39,391 nucleotides of DNA from Bacteroides sp. (GTDB lineage: Bacteria > Bacteroidota > Bacteroidia > Bacteroidales > Bacteroidaceae): NCBI RefSeq assembly GCF_028690125.1, contig NZ_JAQVBV010000043.1:1-39391 (forward strand). Reading direction: 5' to 3'. The position numbers and the translations under genes are program-made. Within the stretch, counting starts at the first letter, position 1. Each line of letters opens with the position of its first letter. The notes beneath the pieces were generated by a model, which had not been told where the DNA came from, searched no databases, and saw only the letters and a program-made list of their open reading frames with translations. This document shows positions 8,817-16,004 of this stretch, piece after piece.

Positions 8817-9258
8817 CTTTCAATTTTCTGAATTTATATAATAAGGCATTAAATATCACAATAAATAATAGTAATATAGTAAACATATTGACACAAAGAA
8901 ATCTAAAATATAGCTCTTCATACAGAAACATTGTTCCCAATATTACAATTACATAGTTGATAAGAATACTATATACAAAAGCCCTCAATCGTAGTTCAGC
9001 AATACACTCGTCTTCATATCTCTCTTTTGCAAAAGCAATTAACAAAAGAGCTACAGTATTGCCAATCACTAACAATTCATCCATAAAATCATTGCCATCA
9101 AAAAAGACTGTATGTCCATTACCATTAATAAAAGGCAAACTAATAGTAGGCAACCAACTCTCATCAATCAACCAGAGAACACCACAAATACAAAAAGGAA
9201 TAAACAGAATCCATCCTATCCGTTTACAATAGTTAGGGAATAAATAATTTGTTTTCAT
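8809..9258 (-). CDS. Four-helix membrane protein paired with the HTH regulator
   Basis: The 149-residue protein shows four hydrophobic segments, about residues 14-31, 60-77, 90-110 and 115-137, with a polar loop (VFFDGNDFMDE) after the first and a charged loop (KERYEDECIAELRLR) after the second. The tail is basic. I do not recognise the family with certainty; it resembles DUF2178-like proteins that sit beside YozG-type regulators. The downstream HTH gene overlaps its end by 8 bases, so both come from one transcript. A role as a membrane sensor or antagonist of the regulator is inference from arrangement only. Confidence 0.75.
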   Translation of the reverse strand: MKTNYLFPNYCKRIGWILFIPFCICGVLWLIDESWLPTISLPFINGNGHTVFFDGNDFMDELLVIGNTVALLLIAFAKERYEDECIAELRLRAFVYSILINYVIVILGTMFLYEELYFRFLCVNMFTILLLFIVIFNALLYKFRKLKDD

Positions 9259-9625
9259 ACGATACTGTATTAAAGTTTGGGATAAATGTATGTAATACTT
9301 TTCATTTAGAAAAGTAAACTTTGCAAATAGTACAGTGTAAAATACATTTTTAACTAAACAAGCCTAAAGAATCTACTATTAAGGGCTTTTGTTTTAAGAT
9401 TAACTATATATGTTGATTCCGATGCGATTTAATTCGGACGACAGAGTAACGAAACATTTCTTGATTGTTACCGATACTTCTCACTTATTTATATATAAAT
9501 TAGACAGAGCAAAAATCAACTGAACAAGAATATAGTTTGTAGTCAATAAGTTGATGAAAATTATTCTAATTAATCAAATTGGACTTTTCATAAGATATGA
9601 AAATATATTTATTCACTGGTAAAGT

Positions 9626-9871
9626 ATTAATAAAAAAGTTCTTCAGCATAAGAACTAAACTTGTTTTTGCTTAATAGATAAGTTTTTTTCTATTTGATGC
9701 AAACTATAAATGCAAGTTTTGTTTGTGTAAATGCAAGTTCCGTTTATACAAACAAAACTTACGTTTTTATAAACGGAACTTGCATTTATAGATTTCTTTT
9801 AGATAAAAGAAAGTTTGCTATTAAAGAAGAATAAGTTTAGTCCTTATGCTGAAGAACTTATCTATTAATAG
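9626..9871. repeat. 246-bp collinear nested palindrome, MITE-like or structured RNA
   Basis: The outer arms 9626-9663 and 9834-9871 match as inverted repeats at 35 of 38 positions. The next 45 bases on each side still match at about 28 of 45 positions without gaps. The inner arms 9729-9749 and 9769-9789 are perfect over 21 bases, and 9715-9727 pairs perfectly with 9749-9761. All pairs share one centre near 9748-9749. Both ends carry TATTAATA (9626-9633 and 9864-9871); because that 8-mer is itself palindromic it can be read either as part of the arms or as a target-site duplication. It contains no coding sequence. The symmetry is seen directly; mobility or function is inference. Confidence 0.8.
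9709..9788. repeat. Four 21-bp-period motifs, two direct and two inverted
   Basis: The core of the palindrome has four related copies of an AAATGCAAGTT-nn-GTTT motif. Two are direct, starting at 9709 and 9730, and two inverted, ending at 9767 (variant AAACGTAAGTT) and 9788. Each pair is spaced exactly 21 bases, two helical turns. This is the layout of clustered protein-binding sites on one DNA face. Confidence 0.75.
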
Positions 9872-9984
9872 TCTATAAGAGAAGAAGTATTCTATGACAA
9901 AACATCTAATAAGGATTCATGAACAAATGGCAAAGTTGCCATTCATTTAGAATACTATTGAGGTAAATCTGAAGGGACTCTCAG

Positions 9985-10986
9985 CTAAATTATATTTTGA
10001 TGTTCATTTCTCTCTTCATCACTTTGAATGATATTCGACAAACTTATATCTTCCAAAGTAACAAACTCTGATTTTCTTGATGTGCAATTCTTGATCTCAC
10101 AATGTTCACAATGCTTCATCATACAAGGATCTGAATGAATAGAAACTTGTATTTTATCCGAAAAATCAGTTATTAAAGTATCTCTTAGTTTATCACAAGC
10201 ATGATGGCTTTCTATCACATTATAGAACCACGGAAGAGTCAAATCACAATCTATATATAGAAAACTGCCATATCTAATTACCTTGGTGTTATGAATATCT
10301 ATCCAATCAGGCTGCCGATGTTTATTAATACATTTTGCAACATTGAGCAAGACTTCACTATCTGCTTTATCTAATAAATTAGCTACTGTCTTCCGCAAAA
10401 TTGATATCCCTGTAATGATAATTATTGTACCGAATATTAATGCTAGTGCACTATCAATCCATGCAATATGCGTATAATACAGCAATAGCAGCCCGATTAC
10501 CAACCCAATTGTAGAATAAGTATCAGATTGTAAATGCTTTCCTCCTGCTACCAACGCTATCGAGTTGTATTTCTTTCCCATCTTTATACTATACCAACCC
10601 ATGAGGTAATTAAGAAGTCCGGCAACTGCAACAACAATAATACCGACATCTAACTTCGCTATTTCAGCAGGTGAAAAGAGCCTTTGTATTCCTTCATAAA
10701 TAATTAATCCTCCTGCAATTGAAATAAGCAATCCTTCAATCGAAGCAGAAATCAATTCTATCTTTCCATGACCAAAAGGGTGTTCTTTATCTTTAGGTTT
10801 AGCAGCCCAACGCAAACTATATAAACTAATAAAACCGGCAACCACATTAACTATACTTTCCATTGCATCAGTCAAAATACCAACAGAGTTGGTCAGATAA
10901 AAAGCAATGAACTTACCTACTAAAATAAGCACTGAGACTATTACAATCCAGCGCTGAATTTTCTGTTTCAAAATATCTTCATTCAT
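9985..10986 (-). CDS. Cation diffusion facilitator (CDF) metal exporter
   Basis: CDF proteins export Zn, Fe, Mn or related divalent metals from the cytoplasm in exchange for protons. From the chosen start (MNEDILKQK) there are 333 residues with six membrane helices. The helix-2 metal site is LTDAMESIVN, the loop before helix 3 has HPFGHGKIEL, and the helix-5 site is KHLQSDTYSTIG. The cytoplasmic domain follows, and the C-terminus has a Cys/His cluster, C-x4-HC-x2-C-x4-C. The frame is open further upstream to 11061, but a -7 box at 11026-11033 would start transcription inside that extension, so the start at 10986 is preferred; 11019 is the alternative. The exact metal is not decidable. Confidence 0.9.
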   Translation of the reverse strand: MNEDILKQKIQRWIVIVSVLILVGKFIAFYLTNSVGILTDAMESIVNVVAGFISLYSLRWAAKPKDKEHPFGHGKIELISASIEGLLISIAGGLIIYEGIQRLFSPAEIAKLDVGIIVVAVAGLLNYLMGWYSIKMGKKYNSIALVAGGKHLQSDTYSTIGLVIGLLLLYYTHIAWIDSALALIFGTIIIITGISILRKTVANLLDKADSEVLLNVAKCINKHRQPDWIDIHNTKVIRYGSFLYIDCDLTLPWFYNVIESHHACDKLRDTLITDFSDKIQVSIHSDPCMMKHCEHCEIKNCTSRKSEFVTLEDISLSNIIQSDEERNEHQNII

Positions 10987-11025
10987 AAAACGAAATAGTT
11001 TAGATGAGATTCTCCTCATGGACCA

Positions 11026-11062
11026 CAAAGATAGTACTTCAATATATAAATATCCTCCCAAA
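11026..11062 (-). promoter_or_regulatory. CDF gene promoter
   Basis: The minus strand reads TATCTTTG (plus-strand 11026-11033). A TTTG lies at 11059-11062, 25 bases upstream, which is slightly longer than usual. The -7 box argues against any start codon upstream of it. Confidence 0.5.
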
Positions 11063-11261
11063 GCTGTATTTTATTTCATCCTCCAGCTTAGACTGCAATG
11101 GCGTAGTTTTATTACATTTTACAGATATTACCAAAAGCCCAACCATACGAAAAAGATAGTTTATCCACCATTTTATTTTATCAACAGAACCACTATCTTC
11201 ATCGAACGAAAGGAACATATAACCTGTAGAAAAGCCTGATTTCTATGATGTAATATTGAAA

Positions 11262-12407
11262 TTAAAGGGCGCTTTCCAGAATTTCACGGGCAACTTCTCC
11301 TGTCACCTCTCCGTTTTCACCATAATTAGCCTTTCGTTCATTAAAACGACGTTCAATTTCCACAATAGTATCCTGACCAATCTCCTCTTCATGCAAACGG
11401 GTAGTCAGTCCCAGTGAACGAAAAAATTCTTCCGTACGACGAATCGCTTCATCAATACGCTCTTCTTTTGTACCGGAAATAATCCCCCATACTCTCTCAC
11501 CATATTGAAGCAGTTTTTCTCCTTTTGACTTGCGAAGTATCCTTAACGTGGCAGGAAGTACGATAGCTAAAGTATGACCATGAGTCAATCCATGCAAAGC
11601 AGTAATTTCATGACCAATCATATGAGTAGCCCAATCCTGTGAAACGCCCATTGCAACAAAACCATTCAATGCCATCGTTGCAGAGAGCATAAAATCAGCC
11701 ATTAACTGGTAGTCATGTTGGTTTTCACGAATTTTCGGAGCAATTTCAACCAAAGTTTGCAAAACACCTTCCGCCCAACGATCCATCACTCTGCTTTGTC
11801 CGGGGGTTGTCATATATTGCTCCATGATATGTACAAATGTATCAGACAATCCACAAGCAACCTGATAGGGAGGCAAAGTAAAAGTCACCTCCGGATCGAG
11901 TATGGAAAACAATGGGAAATTAGCATAAAACGGATATTTCTCTTTTGTTTCGTGACGGGAAATTACAGCTCCATTATTCATCTCCGAACCCGTAGCAGGA
12001 AGAGTCAAAACCGTAGAAAGGGGAACCGTGTTTGTCACCGGACGTCTGGCAAGAACGAGATCCCAAGCATCCCCTTCATATAGTAAACCGGCAGCAATCA
12101 GCTTCGTTCCGTCAATAACCGAACCACCACCTACGGCAAGCAAATAATCTACCTGCTGTTCTTTTCCCAAAGCAATAGCTTTCCGTAGAGTTTCGATAGA
12201 CGGATTGGGCTCAATTCCCCAAAACTCTACAGTATAATGATTTTTCAGAGCCTCTCTTACTTGATCATACACACCATTTTTTTTCACACTTCCACCGCCA
12301 AAAGTAATCATGATACGTTTGTCAGCAGCAATTTCTTTACTTAATTGAGCAATCATCCCACGACCCATCAACAGCTTCACAGGATTCTGAAATATAAAAT
12401 TCTCCAT
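11262..12407 (-). CDS. Iron-type (group III) NADPH-dependent alcohol/aldehyde dehydrogenase, YqhD/BDH-like
   Basis: The protein has 381 residues. The Rossmann-type nucleotide loop is TFGGGSVKKNG (residues 35-45), with AVGGGSVIDGTK at 91-102. The metal ligands predicted from alignment with E. coli YqhD are Asp189, His193, His262 and His276; the spacing (4, 69, 14) is identical to D194, H198, H267 and H281 of YqhD. The enzyme would reduce aldehydes to alcohols in the cytoplasm, probably with NADPH because GGGS follows the first strand. It lies in a minus-strand pair with the CDF gene, but the CDF gene has its own promoter, so co-transcription is not needed. The natural substrate cannot be inferred. 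Confidence 0.93.
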   Translation of the reverse strand: MENFIFQNPVKLLMGRGMIAQLSKEIAADKRIMITFGGGSVKKNGVYDQVREALKNHYTVEFWGIEPNPSIETLRKAIALGKEQQVDYLLAVGGGSVIDGTKLIAAGLLYEGDAWDLVLARRPVTNTVPLSTVLTLPATGSEMNNGAVISRHETKEKYPFYANFPLFSILDPEVTFTLPPYQVACGLSDTFVHIMEQYMTTPGQSRVMDRWAEGVLQTLVEIAPKIRENQHDYQLMADFMLSATMALNGFVAMGVSQDWATHMIGHEITALHGLTHGHTLAIVLPATLRILRKSKGEKLLQYGERVWGIISGTKEERIDEAIRRTEEFFRSLGLTTRLHEEEIGQDTIVEIERRFNERKANYGENGEVTGEVAREILESAL

Positions 12408-12440
12408 ATTAGTTTATCATTAATCGAATTAATATCATAG

Positions 12441-12448
12441 CAAAATTA
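12441..12448 (-). promoter_or_regulatory. -7 box of the alcohol dehydrogenase gene
   Basis: The plus strand CAAAATTA gives TAATTTTG on the minus strand, 34 bases before the start codon. A CAA at 12465-12467 is closer than the usual -33 distance, so only the -7 element is supported. A small ATTAAT/ATTAAT dyad lies at about 12419-12433. Confidence 0.4.
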
Positions 12449-12535
12449 TAAATTTATATATCACCAACTACTATTTATCCGAGAATATCCCGAATTATTG
12501 ACGTTTTTTCATTACCTCCAATAATCTAATTATAA

Positions 12536-12567
12536 TTTGCTAAACATTTCAAATATTCATATATTTG
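12536..12567 (+). promoter_or_regulatory. Histidine kinase gene promoter
   Basis: TTTG at 12536-12539, a 20-base spacer and TATATTTG at 12560-12567 match the Bacteroides consensus. Transcription would start near 12574, so the upstream TTG at 12578 is an unlikely start and ATG 12593 is preferred. Confidence 0.75.
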
Positions 12568-12592
12568 CAAAGTATCATTGCATTTACACAAT

Positions 12593-14200
12593 ATGACAAA
12601 CAAATCCTTATCTGATTTACTAGTACCGAACCTATTTATTATCGGATTATTAGTTATTTTGTTGCTTATCATCAGTATCCTATCTTACCGTTTATATTCA
12701 CTCCATAGAAATATTAAAAAGTATAATAGTTATCAACGTTTCCTCAGTGATATTCTTGATAATCTGCCCTTTCCTATCATGGTCAAAGACATTCAAAATA
12801 ACTTTCAATATTCGTACTGGAATAAAGAATCGGAGCTACAATCCGGAATTAACCGAGAAGAAGCCATTGGACATACTGACAAAGAGATATATGGAGTAGT
12901 GCGAGGTATGCATTACCGTAACATAGACGAAAAACTGATACAATCCGGAAAGTCATACCGCGCTGAAGAAAGTTATGTTACTGCTGACGGAGTGAGGCAT
13001 GATACTATCGTAATGAAATCTATTATATCGTGGATAGACGAACAAAAATGGCTACTCGTGGCCCGTTGGGATATCAGCCAACTAAAATTGTATGAACGTG
13101 AGTTACTCGCCGCCAAAGAAAATCTGGAAAAAGCGATAAAGAAACAACAGGTAGCCTTAAAAAGTATTGATTTCGGACTGGTTTATATTGACAGGAATTT
13201 CCAGGTACAATGGGAAGAAACTACTAATATCACCAATCTATTAGAAGGAGGACATTATCAGCCCGGAGAGTTTTGCTATACAGCTCAAACTAAAATTAAA
13301 GAGCCTTGCCACAACTGTGCTTTTAAAGAAGCCATCCAAAGTGGAAAAACCGTAAAACACATTTTCAAGATCGACCATTTGGACATCGAAGTTACAGCCA
13401 TTCCCGTGTATGATGACAATGAAGAAGACATCATAGGAGGATTGGTTCGTTTTGAAGATGTTACTGAAAAGCTAAAAATAGAACAGGTGATAAAAGATGC
13501 CAAAGAGAAGGCAGAAGAGTCTAATAAACTTAAGTCGGCTTTTTTGGCAAACATGAGTCACGAGATACGTACTCCTTTAAATGCTATTGTAGGATTCTCT
13601 GATATGATCTGCCAAGTAGAAAATAAAGAGGAAATAGAAGAATATAACAGAATCATAGCCAGCAACAGTGAACTCCTGTTACAACTGATAGACGATATTC
13701 TCGACCTTTCAAAAATTGAAGCCGGAACCATGGAATTTACTTTTGCAGAAACCGATATTAACCAGCTGATAGAAGACATCTATGTCCAAATGTTACACAA
13801 GAAAACCTCTCCCAAAGTAGAAATAAAATTCATTCATAATGCCGAAAGCTGCATTATCTTGACAGATCCCCGACGACTGTCACAAGTCATTATCAACTTT
13901 ATGAACAATGCAATGAAATTTACCACCGAAGGTTCTATAACAATGGGATACGAAATAAATGAAAATAAAGACGAAGTCTACTTTTTCGTAAAAGATACCG
14001 GTATTGGCATTCCTGCCGAAAAAGTAAATCAAGTTTTCGAGCGTTTCGTTAAATTGAATACTTTTGTTCAGGGAACCGGATTGGGACTAGCTATTTGCAA
14101 CGTCATTGTTGAACGCATGGGAGGAACGATTGGAGTAGAATCAAAAGAAGGAGAAGGCTCATGTTTCTGGTTTAAAATTCCGGTAGTTTCGGAATTTTAA
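12593..14200 (+). CDS. Membrane-anchored PAS sensor histidine kinase with Cys cluster
   Basis: Starting at ATG 12593 the protein has 535 residues. One membrane helix lies at about 13-34 with almost no periplasmic part. A first PAS domain spans about 45-165 (FLSDILDNLPFPIMVKDIQN). A second, about 175-295, carries Cys228, Cys239 and Cys242 (pattern C-x10-C-x2-C). HisKA follows with phospho-accepting His323 in ANMSHEIRTPLNAIVGF. The ATPase domain has the N box NFMNNAMKFT, the G1 box DTGIGIPAE and the G2 box GTGLGLAI, all intact. No receiver or output domain is attached and no response regulator is adjacent, so it is an orphan kinase. Cytoplasmic sensing through the PAS domains, possibly redox or metal-linked, is inferred from the cysteines. 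Confidence 0.93.
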   Translation: MTNKSLSDLLVPNLFIIGLLVILLLIISILSYRLYSLHRNIKKYNSYQRFLSDILDNLPFPIMVKDIQNNFQYSYWNKESELQSGINREEAIGHTDKEIYGVVRGMHYRNIDEKLIQSGKSYRAEESYVTADGVRHDTIVMKSIISWIDEQKWLLVARWDISQLKLYERELLAAKENLEKAIKKQQVALKSIDFGLVYIDRNFQVQWEETTNITNLLEGGHYQPGEFCYTAQTKIKEPCHNCAFKEAIQSGKTVKHIFKIDHLDIEVTAIPVYDDNEEDIIGGLVRFEDVTEKLKIEQVIKDAKEKAEESNKLKSAFLANMSHEIRTPLNAIVGFSDMICQVENKEEIEEYNRIIASNSELLLQLIDDILDLSKIEAGTMEFTFAETDINQLIEDIYVQMLHKKTSPKVEIKFIHNAESCIILTDPRRLSQVIINFMNNAMKFTTEGSITMGYEINENKDEVYFFVKDTGIGIPAEKVNQVFERFVKLNTFVQGTGLGLAICNVIVERMGGTIGVESKEGEGSCFWFKIPVVSEF

Positions 14201-14268
14201 ACCAGCCATAAAAAACTTTTCATTTTTGCACTCTTACCGTTGCTATATCCTGATAAGACGATACTTTA

Positions 14269-14409
14269 TCACACTATAAGGTTTTGCACAGTGGATGGTA
14301 CCATAGCCGATAGCCATGCATTCATATCTTCTGCAACAAGTAACCAATAAAGTAAAAGTATAATAAAAATAGCCACGGCAATGCCGACTAAAACTTTTCT
14401 CTGTTTCAT
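14269..14409 (-). CDS. Small single-helix membrane peptide, 46 residues (candidate)
   Basis: This short frame begins MKQRKVLVGIAVAIFII, continues as one strongly hydrophobic helix to about residue 25, and ends in an amphipathic tail containing Trp32. The positive-inside N-terminus followed by a clean transmembrane helix is unlikely in random sequence. It is divergent from the trp leader and faces away from the histidine kinase 3' end. I do not recognise the family. No good -7 box was found, so expression is unproven. Confidence 0.45.
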   Translation of the reverse strand: MKQRKVLVGIAVAIFIILLLYWLLVAEDMNAWLSAMVPSTVQNLIV

Positions 14410-14513
14410 AATTCGTTTCTGTTTAAATATTCAATATTCATAAGAACAGCTAAAACAGGAAATTGTTCTATTTTTGAAAAAATGAAAAGAAGGACAAAAA
14501 AAGTCAGAAAAAG

Positions 14514-14544
14514 TTTGCTGTTTAAAACAAAGTGTTTATATTTG
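14514..14544 (+). promoter_or_regulatory. trp operon promoter
   Basis: TTTG at 14514-14517, a 19-base spacer and TATATTTG at 14537-14544 form a near-perfect Bacteroides promoter. The leader peptide ATG is 23 bases after the -7 box. Confidence 0.8.
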
Positions 14545-14566
14545 CCACGAATTAAAGAAAAAAGAT

Positions 14567-14629
14567 ATGAGAACAATGTTAGTAAATACATATTGGTGGT
14601 GGCACCCATTACAACTCCGACAGTCGTAA
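14567..14629 (+). CDS. trpL: trp operon leader peptide (20 residues, three tandem Trp)
   Basis: The peptide reads MRTMLVNTYWWWHPLQLRQS. Trp codons 10-12 (14594-14602) are consecutive. It lies between a strong promoter and a terminator hairpin, about 147 bases before trpB, which is the classic arrangement for attenuation. The last sense codons (CGA CAG, 14616-14621 region) carry sequence complementary to the 5' arm of the terminator. Ribosomes stalled on the Trp codons would leave this free to form an antiterminator, and ribosomes reaching the stop would cover it. Confidence 0.88.
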   Translation: MRTMLVNTYWWWHPLQLRQS

Positions 14630-14678
14630 GGGAGCAGTGCTCGTATGTATATACTTCAATAAAGTTATAAGATATTTG

Positions 14679-14715
14679 AAAGAGCCCTGTCGCAACCTGC
14701 GACAGGGCTCTTTTC
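14679..14715 (+). terminator. trp attenuator terminator hairpin
   Basis: The perfect 16-bp arms 14679-14694 and 14698-14713 (core GAGCCCTGTCGCA) enclose a 3-base loop, and the 3' arm ends in a short U-run. The 5' arm contains CTGTCG (14687-14692), complementary to CGACAG near 14618-14623 at the end of the leader peptide, giving a mutually exclusive antiterminator. Confidence 0.88.
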
Positions 14716-14775
14716 GTATGTTTCAGTTTCATCCCAATTAGAGTTTTAATAAAATAATAAATAAAAATAGGAATT

Positions 14776-15957
14776 ATGAAGAGTTTTTTAGTTGATCAGA
14801 ACGGTTATTACGGAGAATTTGGTGGCGCTTATGTACCGGAGATTCTCCACAAATGTGTTGAGGATTTAAAGAACACATATCTTGATGTGCTCGAAAGTGC
14901 AGAATTTAAAAAGGAGTTCGACCAATTATTGCGTGACTACGTGGGACGCCCTTCACCTCTCTATCCGGCTCGCCGCCTTTCCGATAAATACGGTTGCAAA
15001 TTGTATCTCAAACGGGAAGATCTGAATCATACAGGGGCTCATAAGATTAATAATACTATTGGACAGATCTTATTGGCACGCCACATGGGCAAAAAACGGA
15101 TTATTGCCGAGACAGGTGCCGGCCAACATGGAGTAGCGACAGCGACGGTATGTGCACTGATGAATATGGAATGCATCGTTTATATGGGAAAAACAGATGT
15201 TGAACGCCAACATATCAATGTAGAAAAAATGAAAATGTTAGGAGCGACTGTTATTCCTGTCACCTCCGGTAATATGACTTTGAAGGACGCAACAAATGAA
15301 GCAATCCGCGACTGGTGCTGTCATCCCTCAGATACTTACTATATCATTGGTTCTACCGTAGGACCTCACCCCTATCCTGACATGGTAGCACGTTTGCAAT
15401 CCGTCATCAGTGAAGAAATCAAAAAACAATTGCAGGAAAAAGAAGGCCGTGATTATCCTGATTATCTGATTGCTTGTGTAGGTGGTGGAAGCAACGCTGC
15501 CGGGACCATCTATCATTTTATCAATGACGAACGAATCAATATTGTTCTTGCAGAAGCCGGAGGCAAAGGAATAGAAACAGGAATGACTGCCGCCACCATT
15601 CAGTTAGGTAAAATGGGAATTATCCACGGTTCACGGACTTATGTTATCCAAGACGAAGACGGACAAATTGAAGAACCGTATTCTATCTCTGCCGGACTTG
15701 ACTATCCGGGTATCGGACCGATCCACGCAAATCTTGCTGCACAGAAACGCGCTACCGTATTAGCCGTTAATGACGATGAAGCGATAGAAGCCGCTTATGA
15801 ATTAACCAAACTCGAAGGTATCATTCCTGCATTGGAATCTGCACATGCGCTCGGTGCTTTGAAAAAACTGAAGTTTAAACCTGAGGATGTAGTTGTACTT
15901 ACTGTATCGGGACGCGGAGATAAAGATGTTGAAACTTATCTGGCGTTTAATGACTAA
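14776..15957 (+). CDS. trpB: Tryptophan synthase beta subunit
   Basis: TrpB joins indole and L-serine to form L-tryptophan using pyridoxal phosphate. The 393 residues match TrpB1-type enzymes. The PLP lysine is Lys90 in NHTGAHKINNTIG, the catalytic Glu112 lies in AETGAGQHGVATA, and the phosphate loop is CVGGGSNAAGT near residue 235. It is the first structural gene after the attenuator. In this operon trpB is separated from trpA by the five other genes, unlike the adjacent trpBA of most bacteria, although the two subunits must assemble. Confidence 0.98.
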   Translation: MKSFLVDQNGYYGEFGGAYVPEILHKCVEDLKNTYLDVLESAEFKKEFDQLLRDYVGRPSPLYPARRLSDKYGCKLYLKREDLNHTGAHKINNTIGQILLARHMGKKRIIAETGAGQHGVATATVCALMNMECIVYMGKTDVERQHINVEKMKMLGATVIPVTSGNMTLKDATNEAIRDWCCHPSDTYYIIGSTVGPHPYPDMVARLQSVISEEIKKQLQEKEGRDYPDYLIACVGGGSNAAGTIYHFINDERINIVLAEAGGKGIETGMTAATIQLGKMGIIHGSRTYVIQDEDGQIEEPYSISAGLDYPGIGPIHANLAAQKRATVLAVNDDEAIEAAYELTKLEGIIPALESAHALGALKKLKFKPEDVVVLTVSGRGDKDVETYLAFND

Positions 15958-16004
15958 CGAAAAATGATCTATCATTCAAAATACAGCATTTTAAATTAAT
16001 AAAA

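Larger units (their letters stand above)
9259..9984. other. 726-bp gene-free region holding a nested palindrome
   Basis: No credible open reading frame was found on either strand. The first 100 bases should contain the promoter of the membrane-protein/HTH operon, but I find no clear TAnnTTTG box there. The middle holds the 246-bp palindrome described separately. A short dyad (TTTTCAT...ATGAAAA) lies near 9585-9605. The rest is AT-rich sequence without visible structure. Confidence 0.6.

Noticed and set aside
9709..9788. CRISPR-like array
   Set aside because: The four units are contiguous, two are inverted and there are no unique spacers or cas genes.
10987..11061. N-terminal extension of the CDF exporter
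   Set aside because: A -7 promoter box lies within it, so the extension is probably not transcribed in full.
11018..11239. 73-codon plus-strand frame upstream of the CDF gene
   Set aside because: It overlaps the CDF promoter in antisense and has no recognisable features.
12578..12592. TTG start for the histidine kinase
   Set aside because: It would lie about 4 bases from the expected transcription start; ATG 12593 fits the promoter better.
14406..14732. 108-codon minus-strand frame over the trp leader
   Set aside because: It runs antisense across the promoter, leader peptide and terminator of the trp operon, which explain this sequence far better, and the product matches no family I know.
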